A stretch of 64,000 nucleotides of DNA from Pezicula radicicola (lineage: Eukaryota > Ascomycota > Leotiomycetes > Helotiales > Dermateaceae): contig PDUO01000093.1 of assembly GCA_003008705.1 (NCBI GenBank), forward strand, positions 40,827 through 104,826. The letters run 5' to 3'. Positions 33,447 through 45,930 of the stretch are shown piece after piece. The notes below the pieces were generated by a model. The model had not been told where the DNA came from and did no database searches. It worked only from the letters and a program-made list of their open reading frames with translations. Each line of letters opens with the position of its first letter. The first letter of the stretch is position 1. A program made the translations under genes and the position numbers.

Positions 33447-35932
33447 TTACGCCGCATTCGCCAATATTCGAATTAGTCAATACAAAACATCTTATTGGCC
33501 AATAAGACGTCTTATTAACCAATATAGCAGCGAATACGAATAAGATATCTTATTAGCTAATAAAACGTCTTATTAGTTAATACGACTTTATATATAAAGA
33601 TATAATATATATAACTAATAATAGAGATTATAAGATTATAAAATTAAACTTAATATCTTCTAGATAAGTCTCTATTTAGCTTAGTTATATTATCTTCTAT
33701 TTCTCTTATATTTAATTTATCTTAATTATACTCTAGAGAGATAATTACCTTATATTTCTCTATCTTTCTAGTTATCTTTTATATAGTACTTATACTTTAG
33801 TATAAATTCTTAGTAATAACTATCTTTAGTAATATAATTCTCTTAGTCTTTAAATCTTTTAAATCCTAACCCTTTAGTCTATCTTCTAGTAAATTATAGT
33901 TAAATTTACTCTATAGCTTATTTAAGAATAAGACTTAATAACTATCTATAAGGATTCTATATTTTAAAAGAAGAGTATAAGTATTCTTTATCTTCTTAAT
34001 AACTTAAATAAGTAATTAAAGAGACTCTAAATTACCTTAATATTACTTTAGAATAAAGAGAAGAGTAAGATCTCCCTTCTAGAATTTAGTAGTAGGGTCT
34101 CTTCTTTTCTTTATTTTATTAGTCTCTCTAGTATTATACTTAGTAACTCTCTTTTATAACTTAGATAAAATATAAGACTTATTAGTTTCTTCTACTTTAA
34201 TATCTTTATCTTTAAGTTAAAGCTTCTTATTATTATTAAGCTTAACCTTATTAAGCTAGTATATAAGTTACTAAGGCCTTCTTAAATAAAAGACTTTAAA
34301 TAGAGTAATACCTTAAGATAGACCTTATAGATAAGTTATATTAATAATCTCTTAGATATCTAGAAGGAATCTAATCTAATTATTAATATCTTCTTCTCTA
34401 TAGGTTACTTAAAGTCTTTCTTTAAATATATAATTAGTTCTTTTAATAAAGCCTTAAGTTTAGAGATAATATAAGTAATTTTAAATAATAAGGATTTTCT
34501 TTCTTTTATAGAATTATATAAAGGTACCTTTAAACTTAGATCTATTATTATAATACCTATATAAAATTAATTATAAACCCTAGTAATTTATTTAGAGTAA
34601 TAAGAGAAAAGATATTAAAGAATAAACTAAGGTTATTTATATAGTCTAAGGTTTATTAAAATCTATATACTATAATTTAAATATACCTTTTATTAATTCT
34701 ACCTCTTTATCTATAAGTAGTTTAAGCTAAATAAACTTTAAAAATAGATATTTAAATTATATAGTTTATTTATATAATCTATCTAGTTAAGTTTAAAAGT
34801 TTACTAAGTTAATAATAATTCTTATTATTAACCTTTAACTAATAATTAGTATAATACTAGATTTAGATTAAAGTCTAAAGTTCTTATTATAAAGGTTATA
34901 ATATTTAATAATCTATTTAATATCTATCTCTATAATCTTATAATAATACTCTTTAATTTATTTAAATATCTTTTAAATAATAAAGTACTTAAGAGTTATA
35001 TAAGTTTATATAATAAATTTAAAAGTATTATATATATAAGTAGTATAGTATATAGAGTATTAATAGTCTTTAATTACCTCTACTCTTTAATATATCTATC
35101 TATCTTAAAGCTTAAAGTACTCTAAGACTTTATAGTAATAATTTTAATTCTTTTAAAACTTTATAAGGTTACTATTATAAACTAGACCCTTAGAGTTTTA
35201 AAGCTAATATATATAATTATTATATTTCTCTCTAGATAGAATTAAATAATTTAACTATAATTTAAGCCTTTAATAAAACTCTTCCTTATATAATTTAGAC
35301 TAATAATTATATTTCTAAACCTTTATTTTATATACTCTAATAAGAAGAAAGTCTATACCTTATAGAGAGGAGTAAGGGTTAGTAGAATTGAATTTAAAGT
35401 AAGGTCTAGCTCTAGGAGCCTAGATAGGGAGTATAGAAGGGCTAGCTTAACTCTAGTTTCTAGCTATACCTAGGTAATTTATATAGGTTCCTAGACTATT
35501 TTAAAATAGTATAGAAGTTTAAAGAAGATCTAGAGACCTTAAAGGCCTAGAGGGAGAGCTTAGAGTTCTAAATCGAAGTATAATAAGTAGTTAAGTCTTA
35601 AGTTATAGGTTAGGTTATAGAGAGAGAATTATCTATTAAATAAGTATAAATCTAATATTTAAGATAACTCTAAATTAATTAATAATAAAGATATATATAA
35701 GGATTAAATATATTATTATTAGAGTAAGGTAGAGGTTAATATAAGGGTAATAGATTATTATATTAATATAAGGGTAAAAAGTAAGGATATATTAATTTTC
35801 GATTTTTCGATATAAGCTTATCCTATTAGGTCTTACCGCATTGACCAATATATACCGTACTCGTATTCGGCCATCCTATTAGTCAATAAGACGTTGTATT
35901 GACCAATTCGAATATTGGCGAACGCGGCGTAA
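33447..35932. mobile_element. Inner Tc1/mariner-like element, RIP-decayed, TA target duplication
   Basis: The element begins TTACGCCGCATTCGCCAATA and ends with the near-perfect reverse complement (TATTGGCGAACGCGGCGTAA), flanked on both sides by TA. Further inside, the CAATA / GACGTCTTATT blocks continue the inverted repeat for over 100 bp. The 2.2-kb interior (33600-35790) is almost pure A+T with a stop every few codons, so no transposase motif can be read. TA target duplications and terminal structure support the Tc1/mariner (Fot1/pogo-like) superfamily. At 2486 bp it is somewhat long for that group. Confidence 0.78.
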
Positions 35933-36111
35933 TAGATAGCATAGCCGTGAGAAACCCCATTAGGGAAAGTCAAGGCCGGAATGCGATGCCCACGCCCCGA
36001 GGGGGGTATGCGAGGTAGGAAAAACGTTTCTAGGGGCGGATTCCAGGTATTTGTTAATAGTTTTTAGAAGATTTTTATAATTTAAAATTCAAAATATACA
36101 CAATAAGAAAT

Positions 36112-36927
36112 TCACTCTATTTCCTGTACATTAAGGTATATCTCCTTAATCAAGTTTGAAAGATGCACAACATCGGCTTTATACCACGGCATGGCATGAT
36201 GATAATCGATCTCCCACAGCGTCGCCGTCTTAGGATCAAAATACGTCGCCAACTGCTTCCTACCATTCCCTAAATTTATGTCTTTCAATCCATGAAGATG
36301 AAGCGTGGGTATGGTAATCAGATGATGACCGCCTGACGCTAGGCTAGGTCCTGAAGACGTTAGAGCAAATTCAGCCAATTCTTTTGCCCTGTCAAGCGCA
36401 AATAAGACGCTTTCTAAGGGCCCACCAATGATTTTGTCGAAAGCCATAGGAGCTGATGAGCCCATACAAAGCACGCCAAATTTGAGTTTGATGTCTCTGT
36501 TGGGGCGATGTTGCTGATCCAACAGCAGACCGCCAACCACCCTAGTTCCTTGACTAAACCCCATCGCAGCAACCCACTCGCCACCTTCACCCGCGTCTCT
36601 CATCAATTTCAAGACTCTCTGCACCCCATCCTCTCCACTCTCATCATACCCACCACCAGCCTCAATCACCGTCCCATCGTCCTTTGGCTTGAACCAGGTC
36701 TTGTACGGCCCGTACTTCTCGAATGTGAAATACGGCAACACCCCGGGCCCAGGACCGCGTTGAAATGGCGCCTCGAAGAACACGAATTCGAAAGAGGATG
36801 CAAGAAGGTGCGAAAGGTGAAAGCATTGCTCCTTGAAGATAGAGCTGCTGGAGCCACCGCCGTGGAAGCAAGCTATGCGAGGAAGGGCGGCCATGGCTTG
36901 GGTAAGGTGTCCGATGGGGAAATTCAC
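36112..36927 (-). CDS. FSH1-family serine hydrolase (alpha/beta hydrolase), 260-271 aa
   Basis: A single exon; translation can begin at 36927, or at 36891 (MAALPRIACFHGGG), the better start for the family. The oxyanion region is CFHGGGSS, FFEAPFQRGPGPGVLPYF follows, the nucleophile elbow is AMGFSQGTR, and the acid/His region is LHLHGLKD then YHHAMPW. FSH1/DUF341 hydrolases often sit beside PKS genes, where members such as the LovG thioesterase release or edit products. Here it lies about 290 bp downstream of the PKS stop, on the same strand. The right border of the nested transposon is only 40 bp from its stop codon. Substrate unknown; the PKS already has its own TE, so an ester-cleaving or editing role is as likely as release. 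Confidence 0.9.
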   Translation of the reverse strand: MNFPIGHLTQAMAALPRIACFHGGGSSSSIFKEQCFHLSHLLASSFEFVFFEAPFQRGPGPGVLPYFTFEKYGPYKTWFKPKDDGTVIEAGGGYDESGEDGVQRVLKLMRDAGEGGEWVAAMGFSQGTRVVGGLLLDQQHRPNRDIKLKFGVLCMGSSAPMAFDKIIGGPLESVLFALDRAKELAEFALTSSGPSLASGGHHLITIPTLHLHGLKDINLGNGRKQLATYFDPKTATLWEIDYHHAMPWYKADVVHLSNLIKEIYLNVQEIE

Positions 36928-37216
36928 CTGAATGGAAGTTTTTGGGAGACGAGTAGGATTGAGCTGCTGCCTATATATGAATTCACATGTGTGATTAGCC
37001 AGTGGTATGACTCAGCTTATGCTGTACCTGGTTACAAGAGGTATGGTGCTGAGACCAGGATCTGAACGGTGGTATCTCGGTATTGACTTTTATATTTTAA
37101 GTATAAAGGATAAGACTAACTCTAAAAGGTAAAATTCTCTCTCTTGCATATTAACATCTATCCTATAACGAACGTAATAAAAAAAAATACTACAGTGCAA
37201 TTATTCAATCTAGTGC

Positions 37217-40200
37217 CTAGGACTGCGTGAGACAAGCTCGCTTTATAAGCGAGCTGAGAATTTTAGCACCATCCCCCCGCACAATTGTAAAGTGATTTGA
37301 AGTCATGGCTCTCTCGATAGTAATTTCACCCTCAAGCAGATTCTCCCAACCTTTGGTACCGAAGTCCATCTTGTCATCCATCAGGAAGCCTAGGTCTCTA
37401 TTCTCCTCTGGAGTCAGCAGGTGTCTGCCCGTGAAACCTGCTAGGTTGTCCGTCCCTTGAGCAGCCCACACCATATATGTCTTTGGAGATTTCCCTCGCG
37501 GCAGTGGACTTGCATTGAAACCACGCAGGTTGTTGTTCACCATCTGGAAGTGGTCCATAAGCCAAGATGGCAGCGGCCTGTCCTGAACAATCCCGCCAGG
37601 CTGATGAATGGTCCTCCAGTAATCGAAGAAGACTTGAGGGAGCTTGCCTAAGCCAATTGGACATGGTGCGTCGATTAGGACGAGCGACTTGACCTCCTCC
37701 CCAACCGAGAGCAATATTTGTGTTGCGACGTAAGCAAATGCACCACCAGCAGACCAACCACCCAAGTAGTAAGGGCCCTTTGGCTGCCGTCGGCGGACTT
37801 CTGCAAGGAGTATTTTCGCGATGTCTTCAAAGCTGCCTTCCATTTCTTTTGGGTTGGTCATGTATGGACAATTCATAGCAACGACAGCGACATCTGGATC
37901 CACCCGTGGAATATTCATGTAAGATGTAGCTGAACCTGATCCATCGGGAAACATGAAGATGGTCTTTGTATTTGGACCTAAAGTACCCTGGAGAAGAATT
38001 GACGTCGATCGCACTGGGGCTTTCTTGAGAGCTGCTGTCTGATCTTTGCCATTTAATTGAACCTGGGACAGCTCAGACTCGTCTGAAACAGAACTTGCTG
38101 GTGCTGATGCCTCCAAGATCTCTGATGAGGCTGATCTCGACGGGGTTGAATTGGAATCATGCATGGAAGGAGGGGAAGCCTGAGCCGTGAAGAATGATTT
38201 GATTTCACCGATGGAGCTTATTTCCGCAAAAAATGTGGGCTGAAGGTCAAGGTCTAACTCTTCACGGAAGCGACTAGCAATGACCAAAATTAGAAGGGAG
38301 TCGATGCCAATATTGGAGAGGAGATCGTCATCCTTGAGCTCGTTTAGGCTGATACCAGACTCCTCTGCGATGATGGTGAGCGCCGTGTCCAACTTTGATG
38401 AATCGACCGGTTCTGGTCTATTGCCTATTGAAGGGGCGGCGACAGATGGTGTGGTATAGGGGGCAACAGAGGGGTCCATGGGCGAGGCAACGGAAGGAGG
38501 GGAAGCCTGGGCGTCGAAGTACGCTTTGATCTCGCCAATTGAGCTAATTTCTGCAAAGAAGGTAGGCTGAAGATCTAGCTGCAATTCCTCGCGGAAGCGA
38601 CTTGCAATAACTAGAATAAGAAGGGAGTCAATACCAATATTAGCGAGGAGATCGTCGTCCTTGAGCTCGTTTGGGGTAATGCCAGACTCCTCTGCGATGA
38701 TGGTGAGGGCCTTTATCTCCAGAGAATTAGCTCCCGTCTTGCGTGGCTTGGGCGTTTCCCTGATGATCTCTGGCTTGGCCGTGGATGTGGCATTCGAAGT
38801 GATGGGGGCTGTTCGCACGTCTGCTTTGGGTCTGAACATAACGTCCATAAGACGACGTGGTACACGTTGTACACGGACACCACGAATAGATCCAATTAGG
38901 CTACTGCCTTTCATGACAGCGATGTCTCCTACGGAGACATCGTTGTTCCGCGCAGTCATCTTCACGTAAGTCTCATACTCCTCATCGGGAGTCAAAGTAC
39001 CATCAAGGAAGACACTGTCCCAACCACGCACGACATAGACCTCCTGACCAAACTGTGAGTTCTCGTTGGCATTCAGGACAAATGTCGCCAATGATAGAAT
39101 GCCGTCGAAAACACACGGATGAGCCTCAAAAACGCCTGGAAGCCGATTTTGAGGGGCCAACGAAACCAATGAACTAGCTTCCAGGGTTGCGGAGTTCAAG
39201 AAGCATTCCTTGACTCCTTTGTGAGACGCATCATAGTGCGCAAGTGATGCCACCATCCTGTAGGCCATCGACATCGTGAAACGCTCCGTTAAGCCAGACA
39301 TGACATTGCTCCTCAGGGAAGCAATTAGAGACGCGGTCGAGCCCATCGCCTGGCGGAGGATTCGCTGCTCATGTTTGCGGTCGCCGAAGACAACGGTAGC
39401 TTTGCAATGGAGCTTGTTGTGTTGTCCCTCACCTGAGCTGATTTGAACATCAACTTTCTTCCGTTCCCAAACGCATTTTGCGCTAATTCTAATAACCTGG
39501 GACTCCAATGTGTCGCTAACTGTTAGCGATTCTTGCATATCCAGATCGTTAACCAGAATGGCAATGTTGGAAGTGTTATTCGAAAAGCAGCTCAAGATGG
39601 ATCGTGCCACCGACATGGCCATTTCAGCGTAGACAGACTGGAACATGTTAGTAAACAAAGCAACAAAGCATGGTTCAAATGTAAAACAGAATACTTACTC
39701 CGACGCAGACAGCAATACCATTGACTCTATGACCTCCCGCCACCGGTTTGAGATTCTTGGACTGCAGGTCCGATTCCACGATAACATGGACCGAATTGCC
39801 CTATGAATTAAGTTAGAACTTGATAAGAAAGGAAAATTAGTAAAATATAACACACCGTAAAGTCTGTAGAAACAACTTTCTGGCAGCAAGTTGTGTCTAG
39901 CTGTAGGCGAGACCCCCCGGATGCCGTGATAGCAGGTAATGGTTCACCCTTCCGCAAAGACCAATCATGCACATATTGCAACCAGTAGTTTTTGAGGTCC
40001 CAAGCATAGGGTAGAAGCTGGACGACTGAATGGCTATAGTCTCGGTGATACTGAGCCCAGTTCACGTTACATCCAACGCGATATGCAGATGCAACACTAC
40101 GACTTAGCACTAGCCAGGAGTCCTGGTTTGGCTCAAGCGATGGGATGATTGTCAGCGGTTTCTCGATCGTGCGCTGCATGAGCTTGGAAAGAACGAGACT

Positions 40201-43200
40201 TGGCCCTATTTCGAGGATATGGCTCCGATCCTCGAGAATCGAGGCGTCTTGAGCAGCACGGACAGCACCAACCAAGTTCACAGCTTCGCGGCATTGTCGT
40301 AGTAGATAGTCCTTATCAATTTCATCGTCCACGTTGACGACTGCGGAAAGCAACGGACTTACAATCGGTATTGTCGGAGGCCTTAGTGTAATACCATCCA
40401 GAACTTTCGAAAAGTCGTCCATGATGGGCTGAAGCTGACTGGAGTGAAAGGCGTACGGGACATTGATCCGATTGCACCTTATACTGTTGGACTCTAGCTT
40501 CTGGGCGGACAGTTCAATGTCTTCGTTTGCACCACTAACAACTGTCTCGCGAAGACTGTTGATGCAAGCAATCTCAACCGCAATGCCGTCCAGGTTGGCG
40601 GCAACTTCATGTTGTGGGCTGCGTACTGCAAGCATCGAATGCGTTCCTGCTTTGCAATGAGCAGCTAGTAGCTTGACCCGCTGTCCACAGATCCACAGAA
40701 CGTCAAAATCCGAAAGAACGCCGGCGTAGTTAAGCGCAGCATATTCACCCAGACTATGGCCGATGACAGCGGCAGGCACGACGCCCCAGCTTCTCCACAA
40801 ACGGGCCAGCGCCATTTGAAGAGACACGTGGGCTAGTTGCACTGTCAAAGGGGTTGCTTCTTCGGTGATCTCCCCGATGCCTTGAAGGTAAGGAAGGATT
40901 GAGCCAAAACCTTGGTCTTGCACTATCGTATCAAAACGATTGAGGTCCATACGGAATGTTGCATTTGTGTCATAGAGGTATTTACCCATACCAGCGTGGT
41001 TAGAACCTTGGCCAGAGAAAGCAAAAGCCATTTTTGGCGGGCCTCGAACCCGTTGGGGAGGATTGGCGACATCTTGATGGAGACTTTTGCTCAATTCCTG
41101 AATAGTTTGAGCAACATAGGAGCTGCGGAAGTTGTAATGGACCCGCCTCGCTGTTGTTGTGTAGGCTAAATCAGGGAGGGATACTGCATCGGAGGTCCGT
41201 AGGAACTGTGCCAGCGAGCGAATGTTGCCTTCCAGTGCAGTCTGAGACTTTGCGGACACAGTGACCACATGCGCAGGGCGAGTATCAGGGCGTTCACTTC
41301 CAGGAGCGCATAACGGAGCATCTTCAATGACGATGCACGAGTTTCCTCCAGCAGCGCTGAAATTGTTGATCACAGCTTTTCGAGGTTGGTTTGTTCTGAC
41401 CCACGGAATAGGTTTTTTTGCGATCTGTATGCGGCGATCATGAAGATCAGGGGGGAAGGTTTGGTTAATCTTCGTCTTGATGCCACAATGAGGCGGAATC
41501 TCGTTCTTTTGCATCATCAACATCGTCTTTATGAGAGCAGTCACTCCAGAAACAGACTCTCCATGGCCCACGTTTGCCTTCACAGAGCCCACATATAGAT
41601 CGCTGTCGCGACCGCGCGGATCGCCTGCAGGCCATGGTGCAAATGTCCGAGAGATGGACATCATTTCTCTGCCGTCTCCAGCCTGTGTGCCCGTTCCATG
41701 CATCTCCACGTAGCTGACATCATTTGGATGGACTCCTGCACTGGCTATGACTTGAGAAAGAAGAGCCTGCTGTGCTCCAACATGGGGCCGGGTGATAGAG
41801 TCGGCTTCGGCGGAATGATTCGTGCCTGCAGAAAGAATGCATGCGTGGATAGGATCATTCTCAGCTACTGCATCTTCCAGGCGCTTCAGGACGACTATTC
41901 CAATACCCTCTCCACGACAATACCCATCCGCTCCATCATCAAAGGTCTTACAATTTCCAGTCCGCGACAAAAAGTGGCCGCGGTCCAGGCCAGCTGTAAC
42001 GTCTGGATTCGTTAAGACATTGGTGCCTCCAACAATGGCGGTATCGATCTCCTTCCTCCAAAGAGCGTTACACGCCAGATGGATTGCAGCAAGACTCGAC
42101 GAGCATGCCGTGTCGATACTGAAACTTGGCCCGCAGAATTTAAAATAGTAGTTGATACGGCCTGGGATGAAGGCGCGATTCCCACACGGTATGAAGTAGA
42201 AATCAACGTCCTGTGCACTATTGGTCTCGCACCAATCATTACTGGTACATCCAATAAACACCCCAACACGGCTTCTCATCGTAGACGGAGTTGCGTCTGG
42301 AACAAGGCCAGCCATCTCCACTGCCTCGTATGCGCACATGAGGGCAAGCCTCTGCGCAGGATCCATTTGAGGAGCTTCGCGAGGTGATATGCTGAAAAAT
42401 GAGCGATCAAATAGCCCCGGATTGTTGAGCCAGCAGCCGAAGGGCGTTCCGCTGGTGTTCTTCTTTTTCAAGTTCGGATCAACATGGGTTTTCACATCCC
42501 ATCGGCTTTTGGGTGTCTCTGAGTGTGTATCAATCCCGCCATGAATCACATCCCAGAAGCTGTCGAGATTCTCTGCCTCTGGGAATCTGCCGGAAAAACC
42601 TGTGACTGCAATCTTTTCCTGTCTCGGATGGGCAGAGGCAGAAGCGCTATGCACGATCATTTTATCGTCGACGTATTGCACCTCGTTAGTGCCTACATCG
42701 TTGTCTTGGAGCATATTCGTTAGTTCCAAGCCGCAGGTTGTGCCGATTGAGATGATTTTGAAGGGTAGACCAATATTGGGTAGCACAATGTCCTTGATGG
42801 ATCCCAGAATGTCGTCTGAGGCCAGGGGTTCCCTCACGATCGCCTTCACGGCGATGAAGAGAAGGTGCCTTAGGATCTTGGGAGTCATGGGCTTCCCATC
42901 AATATGGGAAAGTAGTGTGCATTTCGAGGTCGCATCCCGTAGCTTGGGCGGGAATGAGTTGACGATAAGCTCGACGTCATTCTCTGAAAAGATATGCGAT
43001 CCGTGATATGGTGCGTACACCGGGATACTGGCCGCTTTCAGATTATAAGTGTTGACAAATTCCCAGAGCAAGGCTGGAATTCCTGTGACCAACACTGAAT
43101 CGTGGGATTCGCCACAAACATATGGCCTCGACCACGTGGATAGATGCTGGCGCTCATTGTTAGCTAGCAATTAAGGATAATGTGAAATCTTCAACCCAAC

Positions 43201-43831
43201 CTTTTGAGAGGAAAATTCTTTAAGCTGCTGCAAAAGACTGGTCTTCTCAATCTCAGTCTCAACCCTGACACACCAAGGTGCTGGGCTCGTTTTGTCGACA
43301 CTTATTTGGTCTCGGATGTGAGCCGCAAAGAGCCCCACTCGAAAGCTGATGAGGACAATTTCTAAAGCAATCGGCAGAAGCTGTTTAGGCTCTGGAGAAC
43401 AGCTCACAGCCACTGCTGCAAGCAAACCTGTGCCGAAACCAAAGGTGCTGACATCAGCGGGGTCGGAACTTTCGAGCTCAGAATTTCGGTGACTATTTTC
43501 CTATTAATTAACCGTTTGGAAGCATGCAGTCATCTGACCCTTACCACAGGAACAGTGCAAAGTTATGGACAGATGATAGAGCCAATTGTATTGCTGGATG
43601 AAACGGCTTGGAGGCGTCGATTGCCAAAAGGTCCAGAAGGCTGGCGAAGGAAGGAAATTGCTCTCTCTGGGACCAGGACAAAGTCTGGATCTCCTGGCGA
43701 AGAGAAAGGGCCGCCTGATCTGTGAACGAGTTTAAGATGGGATTGCCTCCCACCAGCAGCAGCGTTCTCAGATCCTCCATAGATTGGGTGGTCTGGTCGC
43801 CAAAAAGATATAGTGATAGTGGAGCAGCCAT
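37217..43831 (-). CDS. Non-reducing polyketide synthase, SAT-KS-AT-PT-ACP-ACP-TE, 2132 aa
   Basis: Exons 43545-43831, 43201-43492, 39856-43152, 39699-39800 and 37217-39637 sum to 6399 nt. SAT (residues ~1-390) carries FGFGTGLLAA, where the usual GXCXG has Gly for the catalytic Cys. KS (~395-810) has DTACSSS, VEMHGTGT and KANVGHGES. AT (~915-1210) has AFSGQGSNHAGMG and GHSLGEYAAL. PT (~1270-1590) has GHRVNG and the acid in HPCVFDG. Two nearly identical ACPs (~1663 and ~1769) carry GIDSLLILVIASRFREEL. TE (~1890-2132) has GGWSAGGAFAY and HFTIVRG. There is no methyltransferase or reductase domain, so an unmethylated aromatic acid or ring-closed product is expected. Removing the in-frame TAA at 43171 requires a 48-nt intron (43153-43200, donor GTTGGG, with CTAAC before the acceptor). 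If that intron is not used, the SAT would be split by a stop. Confidence 0.93.
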
Positions 43832-44354
43832 GTTGGTGTCTATTACGTTGAGGGATTGTCCTTCCTGCCAAGGTTCTTGGGGAATAGTTTCGCAGTTTCA
43901 TTGATGTAGAGATGGGCTGGCCACGGTCTTATAGTCTCTTAGGGCAATCTACGTGATGGGAATGAGGGATATTTCAAAGTGAGCACTAATAGTCCCAACT
44001 CCATGCAGGTTTGCGCAGTATTACTGTGATATACTCATTGTCGAATAGCAGGACAAAACGTCTCCACACTCTTGACAAGATAGCCTATCTTGACAAATTA
44101 ACCCCCTACTACCGGTAAGCCACCATTATCTCGGCATTTCTTTAAGCTCACAGTGGGTGTGATGCTATGAGCAGTTCCTCCAAAGAAGGAAAACAGCACT
44201 CCTGGCTTCAAGGATAATGTAGGATCAACGCCGCCATGCCGGGTGGATTGACAACTCCAGGTCCGACTTGGCCAGTACTGCTGACTAGAAGCTCGTAGTA
44301 AAGGGGTATATATAGAATTAAATAAAGAATTAAATTAAAAAAAGATGTTAATAT

Positions 44355-44796
44355 CTTCATTCTTTTAACGGCAAATATCTTATATACTATCAAAAAGTGA
44401 TTTTTATATCTTATATACCTCACCTTTGTCTTAGGTCTAAAAGAAAATTATAAAAGGAGGAATAAAGATAACACTTCTAAATAAGGATATCCCTTTTAAA
44501 TGCTATTACATTTTCTTAGACTATACTAAGGTCTTATTCTAGGGTATAAGGTATATAAATATATAACTTGATCTAAGGAATATAAATGTAGATTTTACTA
44601 CTAAAAGACAATATATTATTAACGTAGAGTAAAGGAAAAGTTATTCTAAGGATTTAGTTTTATTATAGAGGCATCTAGTTCTTTTAGTTATTTTTAATAT
44701 TAAATAGTAAATAGATAATATTGTTAAATGTATAGTATTTGAGAAAGAGTCCAAAAAAAGTTATAGTATATAAGATATTCGCTGTTCTTTTAAATT
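44355..44796. mobile_element. Small inverted-repeat (MITE-like) element, AT-rich
   Basis: The left arm (about 44360-44395: TTTTAACGGCAAATATCT then TATATACTAT) and right arm (about 44755-44795: ATAGTATATAAGATATTCGC then TGTTCTTTTAA) are imperfect reverse complements about 440 bp apart. The interior is AT-rich and non-coding. Confidence 0.6.
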
Positions 44797-45837
44797 AATT
44801 AAAGCAAATAATTGGTAGGGTATTTTAATTCTTATATTAAGATTTTGCTAAATAGGTTCTCTGGTAGTGCTCGAGCATCGACGCTACCTCAACCCACCTG
44901 CCAAAGCAAAGATGCAAATGCGAACGAATGGAACTCTCATCCTGCTTATCTGAAAGCAAGCCGGAAATCACCGTTTGCGAATTTCTTGTGCAACACACCT
45001 GCGCGACTTCCAGCTTTGCAGCCCTTCAATTCCAGCATGCCACCACATGCAAAAGGGCCGATCCTACGAAGGCTACGACATTTAAGCCAGTACTAGCGCC
45101 ATTGGATCCTAACGTAACTAAATAAGGAATTGAAAAAATTAGTTATTTAGTTACTTTATGGACCAATTAACGCAACTAACGCGCCAACGTACCTTAATTT
45201 CATAAACCCGAGTGTAATAGCGATAAGTCGTAGCTTAGCGAGCTCCCATCGACATACTGGACATCCCGAGTTAATTGCTTTATGGGCACCATTTTTACTA
45301 TACGATGCACATTTAAAGGCCATAGAAGTGCATGTTAATGACAAATTCCCTGGAAGTGAATACTGTTTATAGATTAGAGTCAGCGCTTGATAGCGGTAAT
45401 GCAGATAGCAACAGGGCGTGTAAGGAAGTCTTTAACTTGTGCTCGCTAGTCAGTACCCTATAATGTCAACTAATTAACTATTAAGAACACTGGTCTTACT
45501 AGGATAGAATAGCTAAAGTTAGATATACGGATTAGAAATCACCGAGAGAGTAGTTTAGAGAATTTCTTATAGGTATTACTTTTTAGGGACCTAGAACTGA
45601 GTTTGGACGTAGCTAAAGTAAGCTTAGGCTGCTTAGCGGATCTTCGATAGCTGCTTCTAGGGTTCATTCCCTTGACGTAGTAATAAACATCATCATCAAC
45701 ATCATCATAAACACAGTACACAGTACACTATGCAGCTTACGCTCACTCACCCTCAAGAGTTCGAGGCGTAGGATCAGCATCAATTGGCCTAAACCCAGCC
45801 TGCCTCCATCCGAATATAGAGTAGAGAACATCTGCGT

Positions 45838-45930
45838 TGCTTTCTTGGCCTCTTCATTGGCTTCTTGGCTTCTGCATTGCCTCTCTTGGCCTCTGTGTTA
45901 CCTTCTTAGCCTCTGCGTGCCTTCCTGGCA
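45838..45930 (+). repeat. Imperfect tandem repeat, CTTGGCCTCT-type
   Basis: About six degenerate copies of a 14-18-bp unit (CTTCTTGGCCTCTNCATTG-like). The signal-peptide-like open frame across it (45837-46196) follows from Leu/Cys-rich repeat translation and is not considered a gene. Confidence 0.6.

Larger units (their letters stand above)
33026..36071. mobile_element. Outer DNA element with ~100-bp terminal inverted repeats, split by a nested insertion
   Basis: The left arm 33026-33129 and right arm 35963-36071 are imperfect reverse complements. They share, in order, TTCTAAA, AAATACCTGGAAT, CTAGAAACGTTT, CCTAC, CCCTCGGG, GCATTC and TGACTTT-type blocks. Without the inner element the outer unit would be about 560 bp and non-coding, so it fits a MITE or a deleted transposon. 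The interior has a hairpin at 33153-33178 and a GGTTGGTTGG run near 33310. Confidence 0.75.

Noticed and set aside
33600..35790. Possible coding in the very AT-rich block
   Set aside because: A stop appears every few codons in all frames; only the terminal inverted repeats carry information.
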